From positions 1,621,001-1,685,000 of the forward strand of contig NZ_CP114871.1 in assembly GCF_027474405.1 (NCBI RefSeq): DNA of 64,000 nt. The letters run 5' to 3'. The DNA comes from Caulobacter sp. NIBR2454. GTDB taxonomy: Bacteria > Pseudomonadota > Alphaproteobacteria > Caulobacterales > Caulobacteraceae. The notes below the pieces were generated by a model. It had not been told where the DNA came from. It was given only the letters and a program-made list of their open reading frames with translations, and did not search any database. A program made the position numbers and the translations under genes. Below are positions 9,290-17,902 of the stretch, in pieces. Position 1 is the first letter of the stretch. Each line of letters starts with the position of its first letter.

Positions 9290-12235
9290 TCAGAACTCGT
9301 AGGTCAGGCCGAAGGTGAAGGTTCTGCCGCTTTTTGTTCGGGCGATCAGGCGGTCGGCGGCGATGTCGGTGTACTGGTCGATGGCCTGGTCCGTGAGGTT
9401 CACCGCTTCGGCCACGAGCTTGAGTTTGGGGCTGAGTTCGTAGTGCAGGGCCGCGTCGATATTGTGGACCGCGTGGTAGCCGCCGCCCACGTTGCCGTTG
9501 CCGCCCGCACTGTCGAGATAGCCGTCGCGATAGGCGCTGGAGATCCGCGCCCCCCACCGCTCGGTCTCATAGTAGAGGGTGGCGTTGGATGACCAGCGCG
9601 ACAGCTGCAACAGATCGAGCGCGACGGGCCTGTTCTCAATGATCACGTCGGACTTGCCCATGGCGTGGGTGACGTTGCCGACGAAGCCCAGCCTGTTGAA
9701 TGGCGCTGGCAGGAAATCAAAGTCCTTGCGCACGGCGAGTTCGACTCCGCTGATCGAGGCGCCATCCCCGTTGACCGGACGGTTGTAGTTGTAGATCGAC
9801 GCCGCGGTTTGGCCGGGGCTGAGAAATTCGAGCGGATAGCCTGTCGAGCCGTAGGTGACCGCCGAGGTCTCCAGGGTGATGAAGCTGTCCATGGTCTTAT
9901 GAAAGACGCTGATCGCGGCATAGCCGTCGGCGCCGCGATATAGCTCTAGAGAGGCTTCAACGGAGTCCGCCAGGAAGGGCCTCAGGTTTGGATTGCCTGA
10001 CGAGATCGTGCCGCCGAACGGGTTGGCGTTGACGTTGCCGGCCGCTCGCAGGTCGGACAGGCTCGGGCGGCTGATGTTGCGGTTGGCCGCCAAGCGAAGG
10101 ACCAGGTCCGATCGCAGGTCGAACGCCAGGTTTGCGGCCGGCAAAAGGCCACGATAGTCGTGGGCGATGCTGGCTGGCTTAAGGCTTTTTCCCGTGTCCA
10201 CCATCCCTTTGGAAAGCAGGTCGGTGGCGTAGTATCGCACCCCGGCGTCTGCTCGAAGCCTGAGGCCAAAGACCGCCCCGACCCAGCGTCCCTGGGCATA
10301 GGCGGCGATGGTGCGCTCCCTGAGCGCGTAGTCGGAGCCCGGTTGATCGTCGGCTGCCGTCAGATCACGCCGCTGACTAAGACGCGCCAGGGTCTGCTCC
10401 ACATCCCCGACCACATAAACACCCAGCGATCTCGCCGTGACGAGCTGCTTTATGACGGCGTCGGCGGTTGTCGCGCCGTCGTAATCGACGCGGTCGTGTC
10501 GTTGCCAGCCGTCATTGCGAAAGAGCTTGTGCTGCACGCCGACCCGCCAGCTCCATCCGCCGTCATTCTCGTGCTCCAAGTCAATCTTGGTCGTGGCGAA
10601 ACTGTTGACGATGGAGTCCTCACGCGTGTCTCCACGCATCAGGCTCCATGCGGCCGCGTCCGCGGGATCGAAGCCATAGGTGTTGACGCCCGGCCGACCA
10701 GGACCGCGAAAGTCATAGGCGACCGCTTGGCCGCGCGACTGCAGGAAAATCTTGTCGAAGACAGGCTCGTCGAAGTCAGACCGCGAATAGCCCGTCATGG
10801 CTTTGAGAATGGAGCGCTCGCCCAGCCGATAGCTGGCGTTGAGTACGCCTTGTCCGAACTGCGTGGCGTCGATGGAGCGCTTGTGTTCGCTACGCAGGTC
10901 AACCCCGGTGAAGGAGGCCTGGACCAGGCTGCCGCCCTCGATCACGGCGTGCTCGAGACGCTGGGTTCCGATGACGTTGCCCGTGAGCGGATTTTGACCG
11001 GCGTTGGCCAGAGCGTATTCGTCTCGGGCATTGCTGAGCTTGCCATAGAGAAGGTCCAGGCCCGCGCTGAAACGTCCCTGCGGCGTATACTGGAGCGAGG
11101 TGGTGATCCCGAGACGTTTGCGATGATCAAGCCAGGTCGACCAGGTCTGGGCCTGCGGGGCCATCACTCGATTGGCGCCGGTCGCATTGATGAGGCGATC
11201 ACGGTCGGCAGCGGATACGCCGGCTCCGATGTTCGCCGCGCCGAAAGTGACAGGGGTCCACCCCCAGTTTCGATAGCCGTATTCGTTGATGTCGTTCTCG
11301 CTGTAAGCCACCGACACCAATGCGCCCAGATCGCCCCAGCGGTTTGAGGCGAGCGCCGCCACACGGGGGGTGACTGCCTGTGTGACGCTATTGGTCAGCC
11401 CCTTGACCGAGAGCGCCAGACGCGCGCCGGGATAGTCTTGGGGCTTGGCCGTGCGCAGTTCGACCGCGCCGCCGATGCCGCCTTCGTCCTGATCGGCGGA
11501 ATAGGTCTTGAACACCGTCACCCGGCTGAAGAGTTCGGAGGCGAAGATGCTGTAGTCGAACGCTCGTGTGCGGCTGACCGAGCCGCGGTTGTCAAAGCCC
11601 GACGAGGTTGAAGCCGATACCTCCATCCCATTGAGTTGAGCGCGGGTGAAGTCTGGACCCAGGCCGCGCAGGGCGATCTGTCGTCCTTCGCCCGCATCGC
11701 GCGATATGGTCAGGCCTGGGATGCGTTGCAGGGATTCCGCCAGGTTCAGATCCGGGAAGGCGGCGATGTCCTCGGCCACGATGACGTCCTGGCTGCCGAG
11801 AGCCTGGCGCTTGATATCCTGGGCCTGCTGCAGGCCGCCGCGAAAGCCTGTGACCACCACGGCATCCAGTTCGATCGGCGGCTCGGACGGAGCGGGCGGC
11901 GGTGGGGAAGGGGGACGCTGACGCGCCGCGCTCAGCACATAGCCGCCAGCGACATAACGCGCCTCCAATCCCTGGCCGCGGATCAACAGCGACAGGGCCG
12001 CCCGAGGGTTCAGCACGCCTGATACCGGGGGCGCCCGACGGCCGCGGATGTCAGCGAAAGTCATCACCGGAACGTCGGCCTGCCTTGAGAAGAGGTTGAG
12101 CGCCGCGCCCAGGTCTCCGGCCGGAATGTCGAACGTCGCGACTTGCGGGGCTTTGGCTATGGCGGGCGTTGTGGCGAGAAGTATTGGCGCGCAGCAGGCC
12201 GCGGAGGCCCAGAATGCCGCGTTCGGTATCGCCAT
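9290..12235 (-). CDS. TonB-dependent receptor with N-terminal STN signalling domain
   Basis: 981 residues. A signal peptide ends near residue 27. An STN (secretin/TonB N-terminus) domain follows (about 30-105, FDIPAGDLGAALNLFSRQA), then a proline-rich linker, a TonB-box-like DAVVVTG, the plug (EDIAAFPDLNLAESLQRIPG) and a barrel ending in LTYEF. The STN domain marks a transducer that can contact the FecR protein encoded downstream. It is closely related to the next receptor, which lacks the STN domain; the C-terminal ~100 residues look roughly 70% identical by eye. The substrate is not known; this Xanthomonas/Caulobacter subfamily is often tied to oligosaccharide uptake. Confidence 0.9.
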   Translation of the reverse strand: MAIPNAAFWASAACCAPILLATTPAIAKAPQVATFDIPAGDLGAALNLFSRQADVPVMTFADIRGRRAPPVSGVLNPRAALSLLIRGQGLEARYVAGGYVLSAARQRPPSPPPPAPSEPPIELDAVVVTGFRGGLQQAQDIKRQALGSQDVIVAEDIAAFPDLNLAESLQRIPGLTISRDAGEGRQIALRGLGPDFTRAQLNGMEVSASTSSGFDNRGSVSRTRAFDYSIFASELFSRVTVFKTYSADQDEGGIGGAVELRTAKPQDYPGARLALSVKGLTNSVTQAVTPRVAALASNRWGDLGALVSVAYSENDINEYGYRNWGWTPVTFGAANIGAGVSAADRDRLINATGANRVMAPQAQTWSTWLDHRKRLGITTSLQYTPQGRFSAGLDLLYGKLSNARDEYALANAGQNPLTGNVIGTQRLEHAVIEGGSLVQASFTGVDLRSEHKRSIDATQFGQGVLNASYRLGERSILKAMTGYSRSDFDEPVFDKIFLQSRGQAVAYDFRGPGRPGVNTYGFDPADAAAWSLMRGDTREDSIVNSFATTKIDLEHENDGGWSWRVGVQHKLFRNDGWQRHDRVDYDGATTADAVIKQLVTARSLGVYVVGDVEQTLARLSQRRDLTAADDQPGSDYALRERTIAAYAQGRWVGAVFGLRLRADAGVRYYATDLLSKGMVDTGKSLKPASIAHDYRGLLPAANLAFDLRSDLVLRLAANRNISRPSLSDLRAAGNVNANPFGGTISSGNPNLRPFLADSVEASLELYRGADGYAAISVFHKTMDSFITLETSAVTYGSTGYPLEFLSPGQTAASIYNYNRPVNGDGASISGVELAVRKDFDFLPAPFNRLGFVGNVTHAMGKSDVIIENRPVALDLLQLSRWSSNATLYYETERWGARISSAYRDGYLDSAGGNGNVGGGYHAVHNIDAALHYELSPKLKLVAEAVNLTDQAIDQYTDIAADRLIARTKSGRTFTFGLTYEF

Positions 12236-12325
12236 GGCCGGCCGTGAGCACCCGAATTGATCGCACGCAAGCTCTACAAAGATCGCGTGTCACTATTTTG
12301 AAGGACGCTGGTCGCCCAGATGGGT

Positions 12326-12359
12326 GAGGCCGCCGCCCTGGGGGAAAGGCGGCGGCCTC
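12326..12359 (-). terminator. Hairpin terminator behind the second TonB receptor
   Basis: A perfect 12-bp stem: left arm 12326-12337 (GAGGCCGCCGCC), 10-base loop, right arm 12348-12359 (GGCGGCGGCCTC). It lies 29 bp past the stop of the receptor at 12389-15100 and should separate that gene from the receptor-sigma-fecR unit, whose own promoter must then lie in 12236-12325. Confidence 0.75.
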
Positions 12360-12388
12360 GACGGTTCCAAGGAGCGAGGGGACGCCTC

Positions 12389-15100
12389 CTAGAACTCGTA
12401 GGTGACGCCGACCGTGAAAGTGCGGCCGCTCTTGGTGTAGGCAAGGATGCGGTCGGCGGCGATGTCGGTGTACTGATCGATGGCCTGGTTGGTGAGGTTG
12501 ATGCCCTCAACCACGACCTTCAGGTCCTTGGTTACGTTGTAGTGCGCGGCCAGGTCGATGTTATTGGTCGAGTGATAGCCCGAGCCGACATTGCCGTTTC
12601 CGCCGGCGCCGTCCAGATAGCCGTCCCGGTAGGCGCTGGAGACGCGGGCGCCCCACCGGTCGGTCTCGTAGTAGATCGTTGCGTTCGACGTCCACTTGGA
12701 CAGACCAAGAAGGTCGAGCGAAATAGGTGAGCCGTCGATGATCACGTCCGACTTGCCCGTCGCATAGGTGACGTTGCCGACGAAGCCCAGCTTGTCGAAG
12801 GGCGCGGGCAGGAAGTCGAAGTCCTTCTGAACGGCCAGTTCGACGCCCTTGATCGAAGCGCCTTCGCCATTCACCGGACGATTGAAGTTGTACAGCGTGC
12901 TGGCGTCCTGCCCCGGACCCTGGAACTGGGTCGGGTAGCCAGTTGAGCCATAGGGTACGACCGAGGTCTCGGCCGTGATGAAGCTGTCCATGTTCTTGTA
13001 GAAGGCGCTCAGGGCCAGATAGCCGCTATCGCCTTGATAGAACTCAAGGGAGCCTTCGATGGAGTCGGCCAGGAAGGGTTTGAGGTTCGGGTTGCCGGCC
13101 GAGATGTTGCCGCCGAACGGAGTGAAGCTGACGCTGCCGGCCGCGCGCAGATCCGACAGGCTGGGGCGGCTGATGTTACGGTTGGCGCTGAAGCGGGCGA
13201 CGACGTTCTCGTTGACGTCCACCGCCAGGTTGAGGGTCGGCAGGAAGCCGTCGTAGGTGCTCTGGATCACCACCGGCAGCAGCACCGCGCCCTGGGTCGC
13301 CGTACCCGCCGAGGTCAGGTCGGTCGAGTAGTAGCGCACGCCCGCATTGGCCCGGACGCGATGGTCCCAGGCGACGGTGTCGAGATCGTACTGCACAAAA
13401 GCCGAGGCCGTCTTTTCCTCCAGCTGGAAGGCCGAGCCGGGCTGTTCCTGGGTCGGGGTCAGATCACGAATCTGGCCCGTATTGGCGTAGGTGCCGTCCA
13501 CGTCGGCGACGATGTACGGAATAACCGACTTCTCGTTGACCACATACTTCACCGCCGCCGGTACGACCGGTCGATTGTACCAGTCGACGCGGACGAAACG
13601 CTGCCAGCCCTTATTGCGGAACTGCTTGTACTCGGCGCCCGCCTTGAGGACCGAGCCGCCGCCAAAATCATAGGCGAGATCGATCTTGCCGTTGCGATAC
13701 TCGCTGACGATGGCGTCCTCGCGGGTGTCGGCCCGCATCAGGCCCCATTGCGCCGGATCGGTGAGGTCGAAGTTGTAGGTGTTGACCCCCATGCGGCCCT
13801 GGCGGAAATCGTAGGAGATTCCCTTGTTGGTCGATTGCAGGAAGACCTTGTCGAACAGAGGCTCTTCAAACTCCGACCGCGAATAGCCGGCCAGGACATT
13901 GATGCTCAGGGCGTCGGTCGCTTGCCAGGCGCCGTTGAACACGGCCTGGCTGAAGGTGGTCTCGTCGTGGGAGACCTTGTGCTCGGAGCGCATGTCGACG
14001 CCGGTCACGTCGGCGGCCACCAGGCTGTTGTTCTCGATCACCACCGAGTTCAGACGTTGGGTGCCGGTGACGTTGCCGGTCAGGGCGTTGACCCCCGCCG
14101 AGGTCATCTGGAACTCATCGCGGTCGTTGCTCAGCGTCCCGTAGAGCAGATCGAGGCTGAGGTCGAAGCGATCGGTCGGCTTGTATTGCAGGGCGGCGGT
14201 CAGACCCAGGCGTTCACGCTCGTTGTACCAGGTCGAATAGGTCTGAGCCTGGGATTGGCGCACCCGATTGGCGCCGGTCGCGTTGACCAAGCGGTCGCGG
14301 TCAGCGGCCGATACGCCCGGGCCGACATTGGCCGCGCCGGCGTTGATCAGGCTCCAGCCCCAGTTGCGGTAGCCATATTCGTTGATGTCGTTTCGGCTGT
14401 AGGCGACTGAGACCAGCGCGCCGAAATCACCCCAGCGGTTGGAGATCAGTCCGACCATGCGCGGCGTAGTGGATTCCGTGTTGCCGTTGTACAGGCCCTT
14501 CGCCGAGGCCACGGCCTTGAAGCCGGGATAGTCGAACGGCTTGGCGGTGAAGAGGCCGACCGTGCCGCCGATGCCGCCCTCGTCCTGATCGGCGGAATAG
14601 GACTTTTCAACCACAACCTTGTTGAACAGCTCAGACGCGAAGATCGAATAATCAAAGGCGCGTGTGCGGCTGACCGAGCCGCGGTTGTCCATGCCGGACG
14701 CGGTATTGGTCAGCACCTCCATGCCGTTCAGCTGGGTGCGGGTGAAGTCAGGGCCAAGGCCGCGCAGGGCGATCTGGCGGCCTTCACCGGCGTCGCGCGA
14801 GATGGTGACGCCGGGAATGCGTTGCAGGGATTCGGCCAGGTTCAGGTCGGGGAAGGCGGCGATATCCTCGGATACGATGACGTCCTGCGAGCCGACGGCC
14901 TGGCGCTTGATGTCACGCGCATGCTGCAGGCTGCTACGAAAACCGGTGACGACCAATTCTTCAATCTGGGCGGCGTCGTCAGCCGGGGCGTCGGCCGCCA
15001 CTGCTTCGGCGGCGATGGCTGGACCGACAAGCGCGCTAGCCAGAACGGCGACAGCGGCTGTGGTCAGAAGACTGGATTTGGTCAGGCTCGGCTTGGTCAT
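12389..15100 (-). CDS. TonB-dependent receptor (Xanthomonas/Caulobacter type), no STN domain
   Basis: 903 residues. A signal peptide (cleavage near AIAAEA, residue 32) is followed by a TonB-box-like ELVVTGF, a plug with EDIAAFPDLNLAESLQRIPG, and a large barrel ending in VTYEF. Plug and barrel are closely similar to the neighbouring STN receptor, pointing to a tandem duplication in which only one copy has the signalling domain. It has its own 5' region and terminator and so is a separate transcript. Likely a high-capacity outer-membrane importer for the same ligand class; ligand unknown. Confidence 0.9.
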   Translation of the reverse strand: MTKPSLTKSSLLTTAAVAVLASALVGPAIAAEAVAADAPADDAAQIEELVVTGFRSSLQHARDIKRQAVGSQDVIVSEDIAAFPDLNLAESLQRIPGVTISRDAGEGRQIALRGLGPDFTRTQLNGMEVLTNTASGMDNRGSVSRTRAFDYSIFASELFNKVVVEKSYSADQDEGGIGGTVGLFTAKPFDYPGFKAVASAKGLYNGNTESTTPRMVGLISNRWGDFGALVSVAYSRNDINEYGYRNWGWSLINAGAANVGPGVSAADRDRLVNATGANRVRQSQAQTYSTWYNERERLGLTAALQYKPTDRFDLSLDLLYGTLSNDRDEFQMTSAGVNALTGNVTGTQRLNSVVIENNSLVAADVTGVDMRSEHKVSHDETTFSQAVFNGAWQATDALSINVLAGYSRSEFEEPLFDKVFLQSTNKGISYDFRQGRMGVNTYNFDLTDPAQWGLMRADTREDAIVSEYRNGKIDLAYDFGGGSVLKAGAEYKQFRNKGWQRFVRVDWYNRPVVPAAVKYVVNEKSVIPYIVADVDGTYANTGQIRDLTPTQEQPGSAFQLEEKTASAFVQYDLDTVAWDHRVRANAGVRYYSTDLTSAGTATQGAVLLPVVIQSTYDGFLPTLNLAVDVNENVVARFSANRNISRPSLSDLRAAGSVSFTPFGGNISAGNPNLKPFLADSIEGSLEFYQGDSGYLALSAFYKNMDSFITAETSVVPYGSTGYPTQFQGPGQDASTLYNFNRPVNGEGASIKGVELAVQKDFDFLPAPFDKLGFVGNVTYATGKSDVIIDGSPISLDLLGLSKWTSNATIYYETDRWGARVSSAYRDGYLDGAGGNGNVGSGYHSTNNIDLAAHYNVTKDLKVVVEGINLTNQAIDQYTDIAADRILAYTKSGRTFTVGVTYEF

Positions 15101-15480
15101 GGATATCCCCTTGTCGGCAACGATGCGCGGTGGGGGTGACCTTGATGCTTGGCCCCCCGCCGTCTGGCCGGGGGAGGGTTCACAACGTCCGGCGGGGACA
15201 GGTTCAGGCCGATGTTTTTTGTGAAATGTTTTTGACGGTTGGTGGGGTGAAAAACCCCTACGAAATTGACGCGGAACTGTCGTGAAATAGCTCTAGGCTA
15301 ACGCCATCCGGAGTATGATCGAGTTGGGTGAGAGTGCGCCATTGGCCCCCTTCGTTGATGGTCACGCGCAACGGTCGCCAAGCTCTCACCACTTAGGCAT
15401 CAATCCGTCACGAAATCGCAGCGAAACCGTCATGACTGCACGATAGACAGGCTCCTTTCCCAACGTGGCCAGGGACCTGG
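15101..15480. promoter_or_regulatory. Divergent regulatory region, receptor / recombinase-like gene
   Basis: A 380-bp gene-free stretch, richer in A/T runs than its surroundings. Toward the receptor it contains a GC-rich dyad near 15151-15175, and toward the + strand gene a set of 11-bp repeats (listed separately). On the minus strand 15217-15238 also resembles a two-repeat Pho box but lacks a -10 at the right distance. GGGGTGAAAAACCCC at 15244-15258 is a small dyad. No small coding frame with a ribosome site was found. Confidence 0.5.
15405..15447 (+). promoter_or_regulatory. Candidate Pho box and -10 before recombinase-like gene and gspO
   Basis: Three adjacent 11-bp units, CCGTCACGAAA (15405-15415), TCGCAGCGAAA (15416-15426) and CCGTCATGACT (15427-15437), are followed after 4 bp by GATAGA (15442-15447). 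PhoB boxes are 11-bp direct repeats of CTGTCAT plus 4 A/T-rich bases that replace the -35. The outer units match the GTCA core and the middle one poorly. The expected transcript start is about 27 bp before the ATG at 15481. Confidence 0.45.
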
Positions 15481-15981
15481 ATGCGCTACGGCTTGATCGC
15501 CTGCGGACTGCCCGATCTACCCGAGCGTGAACAGCGAGCGGTGCTTGAACGCGCTCGCGCCACGGTGTTGCTGAAAGCCTTCGCTGGTGGCGGCGCCGAG
15601 GCGCGCAAGCTGGAGGATCAGCTTTTCGCGCTGCGGGCCGGCGACGAGCTTGTCGTACAGGATCTGTCCGCCTTTCTGCGCGAGACCGACAGCCTCATTC
15701 GCCTGTTGGGTGATCTGATGGAGATCGGCGTCGTGGTGATCCTCGCGTCGGAAGACGGGAGTTGCACCGAGCTGTCGGGAAGCGGCGCCACGGCGCTTCT
15801 GCGCGCCTTGCGGGGTCTAGCGAACATCCCGACAAGATCCGAACAGCCCGGCCGTAGACGCTTCTCCGTCTTTCAGATCGACTATGCGCGCCGGCTCTAT
15901 GACGAAGGCCGTTCGCTCAGGTTCATCGGTATGATCTTCCAGGCGTCGCCTGATGAAATCTGGAAAGTGGTCAACCGCTGA
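15481..15981 (+). CDS. Degenerate serine-recombinase-like DNA-binding protein
   Basis: 166 residues. Residues 44-95 (LRAGDELVVQDLSAFLRETD then LMEIGVVVILASEDG) align with the resolvase/invertase catalytic core, and residues 133-166 (YARRLYDEGRSLRFIG to IWKVVNR) align with the resolvase C-terminal helix-turn-helix. The N-terminal Y-A-R-V-S motif carrying the catalytic serine is replaced by YGLIACGLPD, and the LDRLGR arginines are mostly lost, so recombination activity is unlikely. RBS AGGGA. It abuts gspO, whose reading frame overlaps its stop, suggesting a regulator tied to type II secretion. Fold assignment is by eye. Confidence 0.6.
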   Translation: MRYGLIACGLPDLPEREQRAVLERARATVLLKAFAGGGAEARKLEDQLFALRAGDELVVQDLSAFLRETDSLIRLLGDLMEIGVVVILASEDGSCTELSGSGATALLRALRGLANIPTRSEQPGRRRFSVFQIDYARRLYDEGRSLRFIGMIFQASPDEIWKVVNR

Positions 15982-16034
15982 GCCTCGATATCCAACAGTT
16001 CTGGCCGATCTTCACGGTCCTGGCGGGACCGGCG

Positions 16035-16736
16035 GTGGGAAGCTTCATCGGTCTTGTTTCGGTTCGTCTGCCGGCCGGAGAGAGTCTGACCCGTCCCGGC
16101 TCGACATGCGGTTCCTGCGGGACGCGCTTGGGCGTCCTGGACCTCATGCCGATCCTCAGCTTTCTTCTCTGGCGGGGTCGCTGTCGGCGATGCGGCGGCA
16201 AGATCCCTCTTCGCTATCCGCTGATCGAACTGGCGTGCCTGGGCATCGCTGTCTGGGCCGCTCTGACTGGCGCCGGCGCCTCGGTTTTCCTCACCGCGCT
16301 CTTGGGGTGGCAACTGCTGTTGCTGGCGGTTCTCGACGCCGAGCATTTCTGGCTGCCGGGCAAGCTGACTTGGCCACTGCTGGCGCTGGGCCTCGCGGTT
16401 TCGGCGGCCGAGGGGTCGGGCCGGTTGATGGAGGGCCTGATCGGCGCTGCGATAGGCTTTGCGCTCTTCGCCGGGCTCAGCCTGGCCTATCGCCGGCTGC
16501 GCGGCCGTGACGGCCTCGGCGGCGGCGACTGGCGACTGCTGGCGGCCGGCGGGGCGTGGGTTGGCTGGCTCGGCCTGCCGAGCATCCTGCTTTGGGCGGC
16601 GGTCAGCGGGCTGATCGCGGTGCTGGCCAAGGCGGCGGTGACGCGCAGCCTGCGCGGCGACGAGCGTGTGCCGTTTGGTGTGTTCCTCGCCGCCGGCATC
16701 TGGCTGACCTGGCTCTACGGCCCGCTGGGGGCCTAG
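16035..16736 (+). CDS. gspO: Type II secretion prepilin peptidase GspO (A24 family)
   Basis: 233 residues from the GTG at 16035. Two CxxC pairs (CGSCG and CRRCG) form the zinc-type cytoplasmic loop, and the aspartates of A24 peptidases are present in VLDAEHFWLPG and GGGDWRL. It cleaves and N-methylates pseudopilins such as GspG/H/I/J/K encoded nearby. The GTG start removes part of membrane helix 1: the frame stays open upstream to 15957 and encodes a fitting helix (LDIQQFWPIFTVLAGPAV), but only CTG codons (15978, overlapping the upstream TGA, or 15960) are available there. Confidence 0.88.
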   Translation: MGSFIGLVSVRLPAGESLTRPGSTCGSCGTRLGVLDLMPILSFLLWRGRCRRCGGKIPLRYPLIELACLGIAVWAALTGAGASVFLTALLGWQLLLLAVLDAEHFWLPGKLTWPLLALGLAVSAAEGSGRLMEGLIGAAIGFALFAGLSLAYRRLRGRDGLGGGDWRLLAAGGAWVGWLGLPSILLWAAVSGLIAVLAKAAVTRSLRGDERVPFGVFLAAGIWLTWLYGPLGA

Positions 16737-17432
16737 CTACAGTTGGCCGGCGTCCGTGCGCGTGGCGTCTTGCGGACCGACGTCGAAACCGGCCTGGCCA
16801 AATAGCGACAGCAGTCCCGGGTTGGAGGCCTGCAGCCGAGTCCGCACCACATAGGAGCCCTTGGCCGAGAGGCGGATATCCATGCGCATGGCCACCCCGT
16901 CGCCCTGACCTTCGAGCATCGCCACGGCGTCGTTGCCGCGGCAGGCGATCTGGCCGGAAACGGGCGGAAGGCCCTGTGCCGGTGTCACTTGGATCAGGCC
17001 CTTAGCCCTGCGGCATTGATCTCCCCGAAAGCGAACGGTGACGTCCTTCAGGGTTAGTTGGCCGCCGAGCGCCGACGGCGCTCCAAGGGCTCCCAAGGGC
17101 GCGCTGGCCGACATGTGCGACAGCTGCAAGCCTTTGCGGCCCAGCACTACGCCGCCGTCCACCGCCACGGGGCCGTCACCTTTCAGGCGAAGGCGGGTCT
17201 TGCCGGTGAACAGAGCCAGCGGATCGAGCCCGGCCTTCAGGTCGCCAAGAGCCAGTTCCCGCAGCGCGGCGTCCTTCAGTTCGCCGCCCCAGATGGTCCC
17301 GCTGATCCGGCTGACGGAGAGTCCCGTGTCCGCGCCGCCCGCCAGTCCCACGGCTACCCGCAGCGGCGACAGAGCAATCAATCCGAAAGCAAAGACGCCG
17401 GCGAAAACGGCGGGGAGGGGAACCCGGTTCAT
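16737..17432 (-). CDS. gspN: Type II secretion protein GspN
   Basis: 231 residues with one N-terminal membrane anchor (about residues 8-30) and a periplasmic body containing the GspN-type pattern GVVLGRKGLQLSHMSA. GspN is an accessory subunit found in some type II systems. It is the last gene of the minus-strand gsp operon, overlaps gspM by 4 bases, and its stop touches the gspO stop without a gap, so no separate terminator exists between these convergent genes. Confidence 0.8.
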   Translation of the reverse strand: MNRVPLPAVFAGVFAFGLIALSPLRVAVGLAGGADTGLSVSRISGTIWGGELKDAALRELALGDLKAGLDPLALFTGKTRLRLKGDGPVAVDGGVVLGRKGLQLSHMSASAPLGALGAPSALGGQLTLKDVTVRFRGDQCRRAKGLIQVTPAQGLPPVSGQIACRGNDAVAMLEGQGDGVAMRMDIRLSAKGSYVVRTRLQASNPGLLSLFGQAGFDVGPQDATRTDAGQL

Positions 17433-17902
17433 GAGCGCCCCGCCAGGCCGACTTCGACATCCAGGCCCCCGGTGTCGTTCTTGAGCACGGTCAGGCGGCG
17501 CACGGCGATGTCCTCACGATGCAGAGCCGCCAGCCAGCCGAAGGCGGCGGTCGGGCTCGCGCCCTCCAGCCAGACCACCAGGTCGCCGTCGACGGTGTCA
17601 GCGCGAGCGATGTCGAGGCCGGCCTCTACGGCAGCTTGTCGGGCGCGTTGCTCGACCGGACCGCTGGCGCGCGGGCGTCCTGCCGAGCCCTTTTCGAGTA
17701 CAGCGATCCGGGCAAGGTCTCGGTCCACGGCCACCTTGACCGCCAGGGCTTCGTCGTAACGACGCTCAGCCCCCTCGCGCCAGGCTTTCAGCGGGGTGAT
17801 GACTGCGAACCACAGGATCAGGACGGCGACGAGAGCGGCCATCAAGGCCAGCAGGACTTGCTCCCGGCGGGTGCTACTCTTGAACCAGTCGAGCGGGCTC
17901 AT
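17429..17902 (-). CDS. gspM: Type II secretion protein GspM
   Basis: 157 residues: short cytoplasmic start, one membrane helix near residues 15-34, a coiled stretch (KAWREGAERRYDEALAVK), then a ferredoxin-like periplasmic domain. GspM partners GspL in the inner-membrane platform. Position between gspL and gspN, each overlapping by 4 bases, supports the call; the family diverges fast, so identity rests on layout as much as on sequence. Confidence 0.82.
   Translation of the reverse strand: MSPLDWFKSSTRREQVLLALMAALVAVLILWFAVITPLKAWREGAERRYDEALAVKVAVDRDLARIAVLEKGSAGRPRASGPVEQRARQAAVEAGLDIARADTVDGDLVVWLEGASPTAAFGWLAALHREDIAVRRLTVLKNDTGGLDVEVGLAGRS

Noticed and set aside
15217..15238. Minus-strand Pho box-like pair (CCGTCAAAAAC, ATTTCACAAAA) upstream of the receptor at 12389-15100.
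   Set aside because: No -10-like hexamer lies 4-6 bp further on (GGCCTG there), and A/T runs make a match easy; kept only as a note.
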